Source: Clostridia bacterium
GTDB lineage: Bacteria > Bacillota > Clostridia > Oscillospirales > CAG-272
Length of the DNA: 7,120 nucleotides
Assembly (NCBI GenBank): GCA_029010655.1
Contig: JAQXKW010000224.1
Location: 1-7,120, forward strand
Direction: 5' to 3'
Shown here piece by piece: positions 1 through 5,462 of the stretch. Made by a program: the position numbers and the translations under genes. Numbering within the stretch: position 1 is the first letter of the stretch; each line of letters begins with the position of its first letter. The notes under the pieces were generated by a model. That model did no database searches, was not told where the DNA came from, and saw only the letters and a program-made list of their open reading frames with translations.

Positions 1-645
1 GTTATACTTGGGAGAAAGCAGGGGCAGATAAAGACCTCCGTTCATAAAGGGCAGCCCCGAGACAATTGCCTGTGTTATAATATACATTACAAAACGGGGG
101 AAGAAAAGCACAAGCCCTGCGGCGGTAATGTTTGAAAGCACGGTTCCCGTAATCGACACGGCGATTTGCAAGGATGACGTGACAAATGCGGCGGCGGAAA
201 GGTATGTAAACAGCATTTTCCAGAAGCCTGTCATATTTATAACATAGTATGACGGGAAAACCGCACATGCCGCCACACCCGCAACGGAACAAAGGGCAAA
301 AAGTCCTGCAAGAACTGTGTATACGGAAACGGTATTCGTTACGAAAATACAGGTTCTTGTATAGGGCAGAGAATGTGCAAAATCGGAATAGGAACGCTTA
401 TTGAACTGGGCGAAAAGGGTCATTACCAGAACAACGGGTGCGCCTATTGCCACAAAGGGCATCATAAAGCAAAGGCTGCTGACGCCTTCTACTATTTTTG
501 TGGGATCGTCTCCCCGTGCCATAACTTCGGTAAAAACGGGGATAACTTCAAAGCACAGTATAAGAATTGCCGCAATTATTGCGGATATTTTCATGCGGCG
601 AAGGTTTTCTAAAAACATGCCGCCGGAGAATATTTTTTTGTTCAT
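1..645 (-). CDS. ABC-2-type transporter permease subunit (3' end cut by the window edge)
   Basis: Integral membrane subunit of an ABC transporter, predicted to form the translocation path energised by the ATPase encoded just upstream. Starting at the ATG at 645, the frame stays open for 215 codons to base 1, so the C-terminus is missing. Hydrophobic segments are visible at about residues 20-40, 57-79, 98-129, 141-168 and 172-196. The cytoplasmic stretch NKRSYSDFAHSLPYTR (residues 82-97) resembles the loop (N/S-K-R-S-x-D-x-x-H-S-L-P-x-x-R) typical of ABC-2 permeases in Firmicutes GntR/YtrB-type operons. An AGGGAG ribosome binding site lies 7 nt before the start. Only 15 nt separate it from the ATPase stop, with no terminator between, so the two are cotranscribed. 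The substrate cannot be told from sequence. The assignment to a membrane ABC permease is fairly sure; the exact subfamily is inferred. Confidence 0.85.
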   Translation of the reverse strand, partial: MNKKIFSGGMFLENLRRMKISAIIAAILILCFEVIPVFTEVMARGDDPTKIVEGVSSLCFMMPFVAIGAPVVLVMTLFAQFNKRSYSDFAHSLPYTRTCIFVTNTVSVYTVLAGLFALCSVAGVAACAVFPSYYVINMTGFWKMLFTYLSAAAFVTSSLQIAVSITGTVLSNITAAGLVLFFPRFVMYIITQAIVSGLPFMNGGLYLPLLSPKYN

Positions 646-660
646 CGTTTTTCTCCCTTC

Positions 661-1557
661 TCAGTCGTCCAGATTGAACTTGTAGCCTAAGGCTTCCATT
701 TCGTAGGTGAACACCTCGTCAAGCGTCAGGGGCAGAACGTCAAGGAGAGCCGGATTCATGGCGGAGAGCTTCATAACGGTTTCCTCCTTGGAGCCTTTGA
801 CGATCATGTTGGCAACGGAGCCCTGCTTTGTAAAGCGGACAATATCGATATTCTTGAATTTGTCTCTGTCATAGTCCTCGGTAAAGGCGATTTGTATTTT
901 ATATTTGGTGGTTTTCAGGTCTGTAATATCGCTTTCCAGAACCAGACCGCCCCGATGAAGGAGCGCAAGCTGGTCGCAGGTGTCCTCCAGCTCTCTGAGA
1001 GAATGGGAGGTAATAATGGCGGTAGCCCCTCTGTCCACAATATCCTCGCATATGAGCTGTTTTATATAGTTTCTCATAACGGGGTCGAGACCGTCGAAGG
1101 TTTCGTCGAAGAAAACGTACTTGGGCGAGCAGGAAAGCGCCAGAATTGTCAGAGCCTGCCTGCGCATGCCCTTTGAAAAGGTGTTGATGCCCCGATTTTT
1201 CGGAAGCTCAAGGTCTGCCGTCAGCTTATTGAACTTATCCGTATCAAACTGGGGGTAAAGACTGCGGTACATTTTCGCCATTCGCTCAAGGGAGCCGCCG
1301 GGTATGTAGTAAAGATCGTCGGGAACGAATGCGATTTTCGATTTCGCATTGGGATTCTCCCAAATTTCCTCTCCGTCAAGGGTGGCAGAGCCCGAATCCG
1401 GCTTGTAAACTCCCGAAATGGTGCGCAAAAAAGTGGACTTTCCGGCGCCGTTGGAGCCTACCATGCCGTAAATACAGCCGTCGGCGATTGTGCAGTTTAT
1501 ATTTTCAAGAGCAACAGAGTCGCCGAACAGTTTCGTTAAGTTTTCTGTTTTAATCAT
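661..1557 (-). CDS. ABC transporter ATP-binding protein (YtrB-like)
   Basis: Cytoplasmic ATPase of 298 residues that should power the permease encoded next to it. Motifs in order: Walker A GSNGAGKST (34-42), signature FSKGMRRQ (127-134, a variant of LSGGQ), Walker B YVFFDE (147-152, catalytic Glu152), D-loop GLDP (156-159) and switch His185 in ITSHS. The usual Q-loop Gln is replaced by Asp80 (FVPDD). A C-terminal extension of about 85 residues follows the nucleotide-binding domain, common in this family. The start at 1557 was chosen over a longer frame opening at 1728: it begins with the canonical MIKTENLTKLFG, has AAGG 7 nt upstream, and overlaps the stop of the GntR gene as ATGA, which implies translational coupling. 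The longer version would add 57 low-quality residues that lie over the GntR gene. The GntR-ATPase-permease order matches the YtrAB-type arrangement, used for export, antibiotic response or cell-envelope stress; the substrate is unknown. Confidence 0.93.
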   Translation of the reverse strand: MIKTENLTKLFGDSVALENINCTIADGCIYGMVGSNGAGKSTFLRTISGVYKPDSGSATLDGEEIWENPNAKSKIAFVPDDLYYIPGGSLERMAKMYRSLYPQFDTDKFNKLTADLELPKNRGINTFSKGMRRQALTILALSCSPKYVFFDETFDGLDPVMRNYIKQLICEDIVDRGATAIITSHSLRELEDTCDQLALLHRGGLVLESDITDLKTTKYKIQIAFTEDYDRDKFKNIDIVRFTKQGSVANMIVKGSKEETVMKLSAMNPALLDVLPLTLDEVFTYEMEALGYKFNLDD

Positions 1558-1943
1558 AGGTTTTCTTTCCTTTCTGTGCCGGTCTTTATGCCGTCCTCGA
1601 CGGCTGAAATTATGCTTTCCGCAGATACTCCCGCAGAGCAAAGCTCCGCCGCAAGGGAGGAAAGCTCCGTCAGCCGCTTTTTGTTGCGGGATATCACCGC
1701 CACCGACGCCGAATCGGAGACGAAGCATCCCTTTCCGGGGACGGAAACTATAAGACCCATGGTGTCCAGCGTGCCGTATGCCCGCTGTATGGTGTTGGGA
1801 TTGACGGACAGCTTAATGGACAGACTGCGTACCGAGGGGAGCTGATCTCCCGGTCGGAGAAGCCCTGCCGAAATCAGCTTTTCGGCCTGGGCCACGATCT
1901 GTTCGTACACCGGTGTCCGTGACATTGCGTCTATCTGAAACAT
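1554..1943 (-). CDS. GntR-family transcriptional regulator, YtrA subfamily
   Basis: DNA-binding repressor of 129 residues, first gene of the operon. The winged helix-turn-helix occupies about residues 10-78, with the hallmark LPSVRSLSIKLSVNPNTIQR (35-54) holding the recognition helix, followed by the wing GLIVSVPGKGCFV (63-75). The remaining ~50 residues are helical and too short for a FadR, HutC or MocR effector domain, which defines the YtrA subfamily. Start ATG at 1943 has a strong AAGGAG 5 nt upstream. Its stop codon overlaps the start of the ABC ATPase. A perfect inverted repeat over the probable transcription start (1963-1989) is the likely operator, so autorepression of the whole operon is inferred. 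Members of this subfamily usually dimerise and release DNA upon cell-wall-active or other stress; the inducer here is not visible. Confidence 0.93.
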   Translation of the reverse strand: MFQIDAMSRTPVYEQIVAQAEKLISAGLLRPGDQLPSVRSLSIKLSVNPNTIQRAYGTLDTMGLIVSVPGKGCFVSDSASVAVISRNKKRLTELSSLAAELCSAGVSAESIISAVEDGIKTGTERKENL

Positions 1944-1962
1944 AATTGCTCCTTTCTGTTTT

Positions 1963-1989
1963 AACTGTACTAACTGTGTTAGTACAGTT
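1963..1989 (-). promoter_or_regulatory. Probable GntR/YtrA-type operator (perfect inverted repeat)
   Basis: Arms AACTGTACTAA (1963-1973) and TTAGTACAGTT (1979-1989) are exact reverse complements of 11 bp around a 5-bp spacer. The repeat sits 2 bp downstream of the -10 box of the minus-strand operon promoter and covers the expected +1 (about 1985), so a bound dimer would block transcription initiation. The symmetry suits a dimeric winged-helix protein and the first gene downstream encodes one. Binding by that protein is inferred from position. Confidence 0.8.
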
Positions 1990-1991
1990 GT

Positions 1992-2019
1992 ATTATAACA
2001 TTTCCCAACGGTTTGTCAA
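1992..2019 (-). promoter_or_regulatory. Sigma-A promoter of the GntR-ABC operon
   Basis: On the minus strand a perfect -35 TTGACA (2019-2014) is followed after 16 bp by a perfect -10 TATAAT (1997-1992) with an extended TG element one base upstream (2000-1999). This is an intrinsically strong promoter, which fits a gene set held off by a repressor at the adjoining inverted repeat. The leader to the GntR start codon would be about 40 nt. Confidence 0.85.
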
Positions 2020-2037
2020 GAGATTTTGCAAAAAAAC

Positions 2038-2066
2038 TTTTATTTTATTTTTCCTTGTGCTATAAT
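2038..2066 (+). promoter_or_regulatory. Extended -10 promoter of the thioredoxin gene
   Basis: TATAAT at 2061-2066 is preceded by TGC (2058-2060), making a full extended -10 element. The -35 region (about 2038-2043, TTTTAT) is poor, and the upstream DNA is A/T-rich (2030-2053), which could act as an UP-like stretch. The predicted leader before the ATG at 2098 is about 25 nt. It is back to back with the GntR operon promoter, whose -35 ends at 2019, and the two do not overlap. Confidence 0.75.
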
Positions 2067-2097
2067 ATATAAAAACCTAAAGAAAGGAAAATGAAAA

Positions 2098-2409
2098 ATG
2101 GCTGTTGTAAAATTAACCGCAGACAATTTTGAAGAAGAAGTAATAAATTCTCCCGTTCCAGTGCTGGTGGACTTTTTTGCCACCTGGTGCGGTCCCTGCA
2201 TGATGGTGTCCCCTATTGTGGACGAGATAGCGGAGGAAAACGGAGATATTAAGGTTTGCAAGGTAAACGTGGACGAGGAATCGGACCTTGCAAGGGAATT
2301 TGAGGTTTTCAGCATTCCCACCCTTATGGTGTTCAACAGAGGCGAGGTCAGTGCAAAGCAGGTAGGCGCGCTTCCCAAGGAAGGAATTCTCAAGCTTTTA
2401 GGAAAATAA
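2098..2409 (+). CDS. trxA: Thioredoxin
   Basis: Small cytoplasmic thiol-disulfide oxidoreductase of 103 residues, the normal length for the family. It reduces protein disulfides and is itself recharged by thioredoxin reductase, which is not in this window. The active site WCGPC is at residues 30-34 (Cys31, Cys34), the buried Asp25 that tunes the thiol is in the preceding strand (VDFFATW), and the cis-proline is Pro74 in SIPT. The residue after the second Cys is Met rather than the common Lys/Arg. There is no signal peptide. The start ATG at 2098 follows AAAGGA by about 9 nt; an ATG at 2091 is in another frame and stops after 13 codons. The gene is transcribed alone, from its own extended -10 promoter to the strong hairpin terminator at 2435. 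Nothing ties it functionally to the divergent ABC operon. Confidence 0.97.
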   Translation: MAVVKLTADNFEEEVINSPVPVLVDFFATWCGPCMMVSPIVDEIAEENGDIKVCKVNVDEESDLAREFEVFSIPTLMVFNRGEVSAKQVGALPKEGILKLLGK

Positions 2410-2434
2410 TTCACGGACTTTCCCGATGAAAACA

Positions 2435-2473
2435 AAAAAGTCAGTCTCATTCTATGCGTGAGACTGACTTTTT
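2435..2473. terminator. Bidirectional Rho-independent terminator between trxA and the phosphorylase gene
   Basis: A perfect 15-bp stem, AAAAAGTCAGTCTCA (2435-2449) with TGAGACTGACTTTTT (2459-2473), closes a 9-nt loop. On the plus strand it runs into TTTTTATTTTGTTT; on the minus strand it runs into TTTTTTGTTTTC. It therefore can end both the thioredoxin transcript from the left and the phosphorylase transcript from the right. Confidence 0.93.
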
Positions 2474-2493
2474 ATTTTGTTTAATGCTGTGCT

Positions 2494-2517
2494 GTCAGCG
2501 GACTTCTGTCCGCCGAC
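2494..2517. repeat. GC-rich hairpin after the phosphorylase gene, with adjacent 9-nt direct repeat
   Basis: GTCAGCGGAC (2494-2503) and GTCCGCCGAC (2508-2517) form a 10-bp stem with one mismatch and a TTCT loop. The right arm overlaps CCGCCGACT (2510-2518), which recurs exactly at 2524-2532. No T-run follows the hairpin on either strand, so it is unlikely to be a terminator itself; on the minus strand it could protect the 3' end of the phosphorylase mRNA. Its composition differs from the A/T-rich DNA around it, which suggests a small dispersed intergenic repeat, not provable from one copy. Confidence 0.5.
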
Positions 2518-2535
2518 TGCCAACCGCCGACTCTC

Positions 2536-5058
2536 TTAATCGCAGACTTTTACGGTGATTTCCTTACCCATTTTGTCGGCGGGGATAAAGAACACGGAGG
2601 TGTTCATCATTTCGTCGAAATGCTCAGAGTAAGGTGCGCCGTCAATTGTTACGGTTCTCTCTCCCTTGCCGCTGTCGGCATAGATAAGATGTACTTTCGT
2701 ATTCTTTACGTTTACTTCGATTTCCGCCTTTTTGGACGGGAAGTATGCGGGAGGCTGAATTTTTACCCCGTCGAGAGTGGGCACGATGCCGAAGGCGCAG
2801 GAAATCATTTCCTTTATCATCACGCATCCCGAGCCTGTATGCCAATCTCCCAGAGATTCGCCGTCAAGCCCGTATTCCGCATTCTCGCAATAGGAGTTTG
2901 GCATAACGAAGGTTGACATGGTGGCGTTTTCGTGGGTGATAACCGCCGTTTTCTCAATCTCTCTCCATGCCCTCTCGCTTTCGCCTACGGCGAAAAGTCC
3001 CATAGTTCCGAAAAGGCTTCCGTGTGCGTATGCACAGCAGTTTTCATAGGTTCCGGGAACGATATTGCAAATTCTGCCCACGCCTTTCGTGCCCGGATAG
3101 AAAGGCTTATCAAAGGTTTTCAGACCGTATTTTGACGATACTGCGTCCACGCAGTCCATAATTGCGCTTTTAAGGGACGGGTCTCTGTTTACAAAGCCGG
3201 AGATTGCCCAGAATGCGTTGGAGGTAAGGCTGTATCTTGCCACACCGTCCGGGTCCTTAAAGGAGCCTACCTTGTATGCCACCTTATCGCCCCAGCCGTG
3301 AACAATTCTGCGGTTTCCGTTTTCGTCCGTATCAACCGCATATTTATCAAGACCTGCGTTGATTCCCTCGATTGCCTTTTTATACTTTTCCGCATTTTCC
3401 GTGTACTGTCCTGCGGCGGCAGTAATTTCAAGCATTTCAAAGAGGTTTTTGCGGAGCTGCAAGGACGCCATTACCGTAACGCCCGTGCCGAACTCCTTGC
3501 CCTCGTCGTCTGTTTCGCCCAGTCCGTCAACTGCGTCGTTCCAGTCTCCGAACAGAACCTTCAGGCAGTTTGTATACTCCGTGTCAATATTGGAAAGGAG
3601 AAAATCGGTTATGCGGACCAAATGCTCCAAAACGGTTGTGACCTCGCCGGTCTTTACGCCGTCCGCCCACGCCTCGTCATCGGGTGCGTCAAGATAATTA
3701 CACTTTTCCTCAAGAATAGACCAGTCGTCCGTAAACGCCAGGTATGTATAAACGGTGGAAATAATCCAGTTGCCCTGGTCGATATACTTTTCAAGGTCAA
3801 GAGGGACGGGATTTTCGGGAGAATCGGGAATGGAGAACATTCTGGGCGGTCTGCCGTCCTTCAGAATATAGTTCAGCGCGTTGACTATTTTCTCTCTGGA
3901 AAGCTCTCTCTGCCACACCAGCGCACCCTCAAGCTGCTGGAACACGTCACGTATCCCTAAATACGCACCTGCGTAATTTTTCCCGTGGGCGCAGAAGGAG
4001 GTCTGATTCTGCACGCTGCGGAGGAACTTATTAAAGGTTGCGCTGTCTACCTTATCTGTTTTCCAGCCGTCAAAGCTGATTTTCAGGTTGTTATAGTCCT
4101 CTCTCGTTTTCTGTTCGGCAGCTGCAATTTCCTTTTCAATCGCTTTTTCGTCGATTGTCTCCGGCAAAGCCTTCTCAGCCGCCGCTTCGCCATGGCAGAC
4201 TGTCAGCTCGTATTCCACAGAGGCGGCATCACCTGCGCCGAGGGTCATTCTGATGATTTCTGCGGCAACGGGCAAATCCGTGGTTGTAACCTTTTTCACC
4301 TGACGCTCAAATTTGCCTTTTTTGAGAGACAGAGCGTTTGCCACGGTAACGCCCCGCATACCGGTAAAATCGTTTCTTGAGCAGGTGCGGAATATTTCGT
4401 CCGCCACGCCGATTATTTTTCTTTTGACGGCAAGACAGTCGTAATCTCCGTTTTTGCTCTTGAGAATAAAGCCGTTTTCTCTCATTTCGCCGAATTTTCT
4501 CATTCTGTCCCAGAAGGATTCGTGGTCGTCGTAGCGCAGAAGAGCTTCAACGAAAGAAGCAAGATAAATCTCCTTTATCTCTCCCGATTTGTTCTCCGCA
4601 TAAAGGGTAAAGTGGATTTTCTTCTTTTTATCCACAAAAAGACGCATTGCAAAAATAACGTCAGGCGTATCTGCAATACAAAGCGCGCTCCTTAAGGAAT
4701 AAACGATATATCTTTTTACGCCATTTTCAAAAAGCTGACGGCCTGCGCCCGTAATTGAAACGGGGAAATATTCCTCTCCTTTAATTCCGCCGAAAAACTC
4801 CACAGGGGATTCCTCTCCGAAATTTGCGGTGCGGAAAATGGTAAATTTGGACTCGCAGGCGTCAATAAAGCCCGTGGAACGGAGCCAAACCACAAGTCCG
4901 TCCTCGCTGTACGGGAAACGGGACTCGCCCAGACTTCTCTCACAGCACAGTATTCTGTCGCCCTCCATATAATAAGCGTTTCCGGGGATTTTTCCCTCTC
5001 CCGACGCTTTAACTGCTTCCAGCTCCTTTATCAAGGAGGAAAAATAATTTTTTTCCAT
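2536..5058 (-). CDS. GH94-like glycoside phosphorylase (cellobiose/chitobiose phosphorylase family), substrate unknown
   Basis: Predicted cytoplasmic enzyme of 840 residues that would split a beta-linked disaccharide or short glucan with phosphate, giving a sugar 1-phosphate. The order is an N-terminal beta-sandwich (about 1-290), a helical linker (about 300-340), an (alpha/alpha)6 catalytic barrel (about 345-760) and a C-terminal beta-rich tail. Family-like motifs are GIRDVFQQ (368-375), FGDWNDA (503-509, containing the general-acid Asp of the DWND motif), ENCCAYAHG (672-680, His679 probably the phosphate-contacting His) and DWHTGSG (738-744, matching the TGxxGW phosphate site, with the Trp replaced by Val). 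The N-terminus lacks the PYPWINYLG-type start of classical cellobiose phosphorylases, so the substrate cannot be named. There is no signal peptide. GGGAG lies 5 nt before the ATG at 5058. It is alone in its transcription unit, without a sugar transporter or other carbohydrate gene beside it. Related GH36-type or other phosphorylase families are the main alternatives. Confidence 0.82.
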   Translation of the reverse strand: MEKNYFSSLIKELEAVKASGEGKIPGNAYYMEGDRILCCERSLGESRFPYSEDGLVVWLRSTGFIDACESKFTIFRTANFGEESPVEFFGGIKGEEYFPVSITGAGRQLFENGVKRYIVYSLRSALCIADTPDVIFAMRLFVDKKKKIHFTLYAENKSGEIKEIYLASFVEALLRYDDHESFWDRMRKFGEMRENGFILKSKNGDYDCLAVKRKIIGVADEIFRTCSRNDFTGMRGVTVANALSLKKGKFERQVKKVTTTDLPVAAEIIRMTLGAGDAASVEYELTVCHGEAAAEKALPETIDEKAIEKEIAAAEQKTREDYNNLKISFDGWKTDKVDSATFNKFLRSVQNQTSFCAHGKNYAGAYLGIRDVFQQLEGALVWQRELSREKIVNALNYILKDGRPPRMFSIPDSPENPVPLDLEKYIDQGNWIISTVYTYLAFTDDWSILEEKCNYLDAPDDEAWADGVKTGEVTTVLEHLVRITDFLLSNIDTEYTNCLKVLFGDWNDAVDGLGETDDEGKEFGTGVTVMASLQLRKNLFEMLEITAAAGQYTENAEKYKKAIEGINAGLDKYAVDTDENGNRRIVHGWGDKVAYKVGSFKDPDGVARYSLTSNAFWAISGFVNRDPSLKSAIMDCVDAVSSKYGLKTFDKPFYPGTKGVGRICNIVPGTYENCCAYAHGSLFGTMGLFAVGESERAWREIEKTAVITHENATMSTFVMPNSYCENAEYGLDGESLGDWHTGSGCVMIKEMISCAFGIVPTLDGVKIQPPAYFPSKKAEIEVNVKNTKVHLIYADSGKGERTVTIDGAPYSEHFDEMMNTSVFFIPADKMGKEITVKVCD

Positions 5059-5087
5059 AGCTTCTCCCTAATTTTTGTATTTACAAT

Positions 5088-5116
5088 ATATTATCACACT
5101 TCTCCGCCTTTTTCAA
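5088..5116 (-). promoter_or_regulatory. Probable promoter of the phosphorylase gene
   Basis: On the minus strand, -35 TTGAAA (5116-5111) is followed after 17 bp by TAATAT (5093-5088). An overlapping alternative -10 is GATAAT (5095-5090), preceded by TGT (5098-5096) as an extended element. Either places the transcription start about 20-30 nt before the ATG at 5058. The promoter points away from the XRE gene across a 156-bp divergent intergenic region. Confidence 0.6.
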
Positions 5117-5152
5117 TAACATATTCCCGTTTCCCGTGAAATTGCTTTATTA

Positions 5153-5176
5153 CGCCTGTGCGTATACGCACGGGCG
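5153..5176. promoter_or_regulatory. 24-bp near-perfect palindrome, candidate operator for the XRE regulator
   Basis: The core GTGCGTATACGCAC (5158-5171) is a perfect 14-bp palindrome. It is flanked by CGCCT (5153-5157) and GGGCG (5172-5176), which pair except for one T/G position, giving 24 bp of continuous twofold symmetry with no spacer. It spans the -35 region of the XRE-comEC promoter (TATAAT at 5187). It also lies about 37 bp upstream of the -35 of the divergent phosphorylase gene. It probably serves as a binding site for a dimeric regulator, the adjacent XRE protein being the simplest candidate; that link is inferred. Confidence 0.65.
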
Positions 5177-5186
5177 AATATTGTCG

Positions 5187-5192
5187 TATAAT
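5187..5192 (+). promoter_or_regulatory. -10 box of the XRE-comEC promoter
   Basis: A perfect TATAAT is 22 nt before the XRE start codon, leaving a leader of only about 16 nt. No good -35 is present at the right distance: the region (5163-5169) lies inside the 24-bp palindrome and reads TATACGC. A consensus -10 with a missing -35 overlapped by a symmetrical site suggests regulated transcription. Confidence 0.65.
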
Positions 5193-5214
5193 GTTAAAAA
5201 CGGGAGGGAAAAAT

Positions 5215-5457
5215 ATGACAGTAAAGGACACGGTTGCCAACCGTTTTAAGGAGCTTTGCCGCGAGAGAGGCATACATACAAACGAGCTTGCCAATCTATC
5301 CGGGGTCACCCCCTCTACGGCGTACAGCTTACTGAGCGACAAGCGCAGAGATGTTTCCATCACCACTATTAAAAAACTGTGCGACGGACTTGACATAACT
5401 CTGGGCGAGTTCTTTTCCACATCGGAGTTTGACAGCTTGGAGCAAGAGCTGAAATAA
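5215..5457 (+). CDS. Small XRE/Cro-CI-type helix-turn-helix regulator
   Basis: DNA-binding protein of 80 residues made up almost entirely of an HTH_XRE domain (about 8-63). Helix 2 is about HTNELANLSG (21-30) and the recognition helix follows in TPSTAYSLLSDKR (32-44); the end ITTIKKLCDGLDITLGEFF (49-67) is the usual closing helix of this common Clostridia family. There is no effector, peptidase or dimerisation extension beyond a short acidic tail. The start ATG at 5215 has GGGAGGG 6 nt upstream. A longer frame from a GTG at 5158 is unlikely because it would run through the palindrome and -10 box. The gene ends 5 nt before comEC on the same strand, so the two are probably one transcript. Autoregulation through the palindrome at 5153 is inferred; other targets are unknown. 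Confidence 0.9.
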   Translation: MTVKDTVANRFKELCRERGIHTNELANLSGVTPSTAYSLLSDKRRDVSITTIKKLCDGLDITLGEFFSTSEFDSLEQELK

Positions 5458-5462
5458 ATATT

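Noticed and set aside
2..292. 96-residue minus-strand frame
   Set aside because: It lies in another frame of the permease gene, is Arg/Cys-rich without family features, and has no ribosome binding site in context; the overlapping 215-codon frame is a clear membrane protein.
373..685. Two plus-strand frames (79 and 94 residues)
   Set aside because: Both are antisense to the permease gene, overlap each other, show no recognisable motif and have no promoter.
1558..1728. 57-residue N-terminal extension of the ABC ATPase
   Set aside because: It overlaps the GntR coding sequence and is low-complexity; the start at 1557 has a ribosome binding site and the ATGA overlap.
2091..2132. ATG 7 nt before the thioredoxin start
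   Set aside because: It is out of frame with the thioredoxin and reaches a stop after 13 codons. It might slightly affect initiation but encodes nothing recognisable.
2040..2450. 136-residue minus-strand frame
   Set aside because: Antisense shadow of the thioredoxin gene that runs through its promoter and into the terminator.
2510..2532. Direct repeat of CCGCCGACT considered as a CRISPR or attachment site
   Set aside because: There are only two 9-nt copies 14 nt apart, with no spacer pattern, and no cas, integrase or transposase gene nearby.
3298..3960. 220-residue plus-strand frame
   Set aside because: It lies entirely antisense to the phosphorylase gene, which has strong motifs over the same stretch; no ribosome binding site or known domain. 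Long antisense frames arise easily from its codon use.
3985..4380. 131-residue plus-strand frame
   Set aside because: Also antisense within the phosphorylase gene, with no start signals or family features.
5158..5214. GTG start giving a 19-residue extension of the XRE regulator
   Set aside because: The extension would be encoded by the palindrome and the -10 box, and the ATG at 5215 has a strong ribosome binding site.
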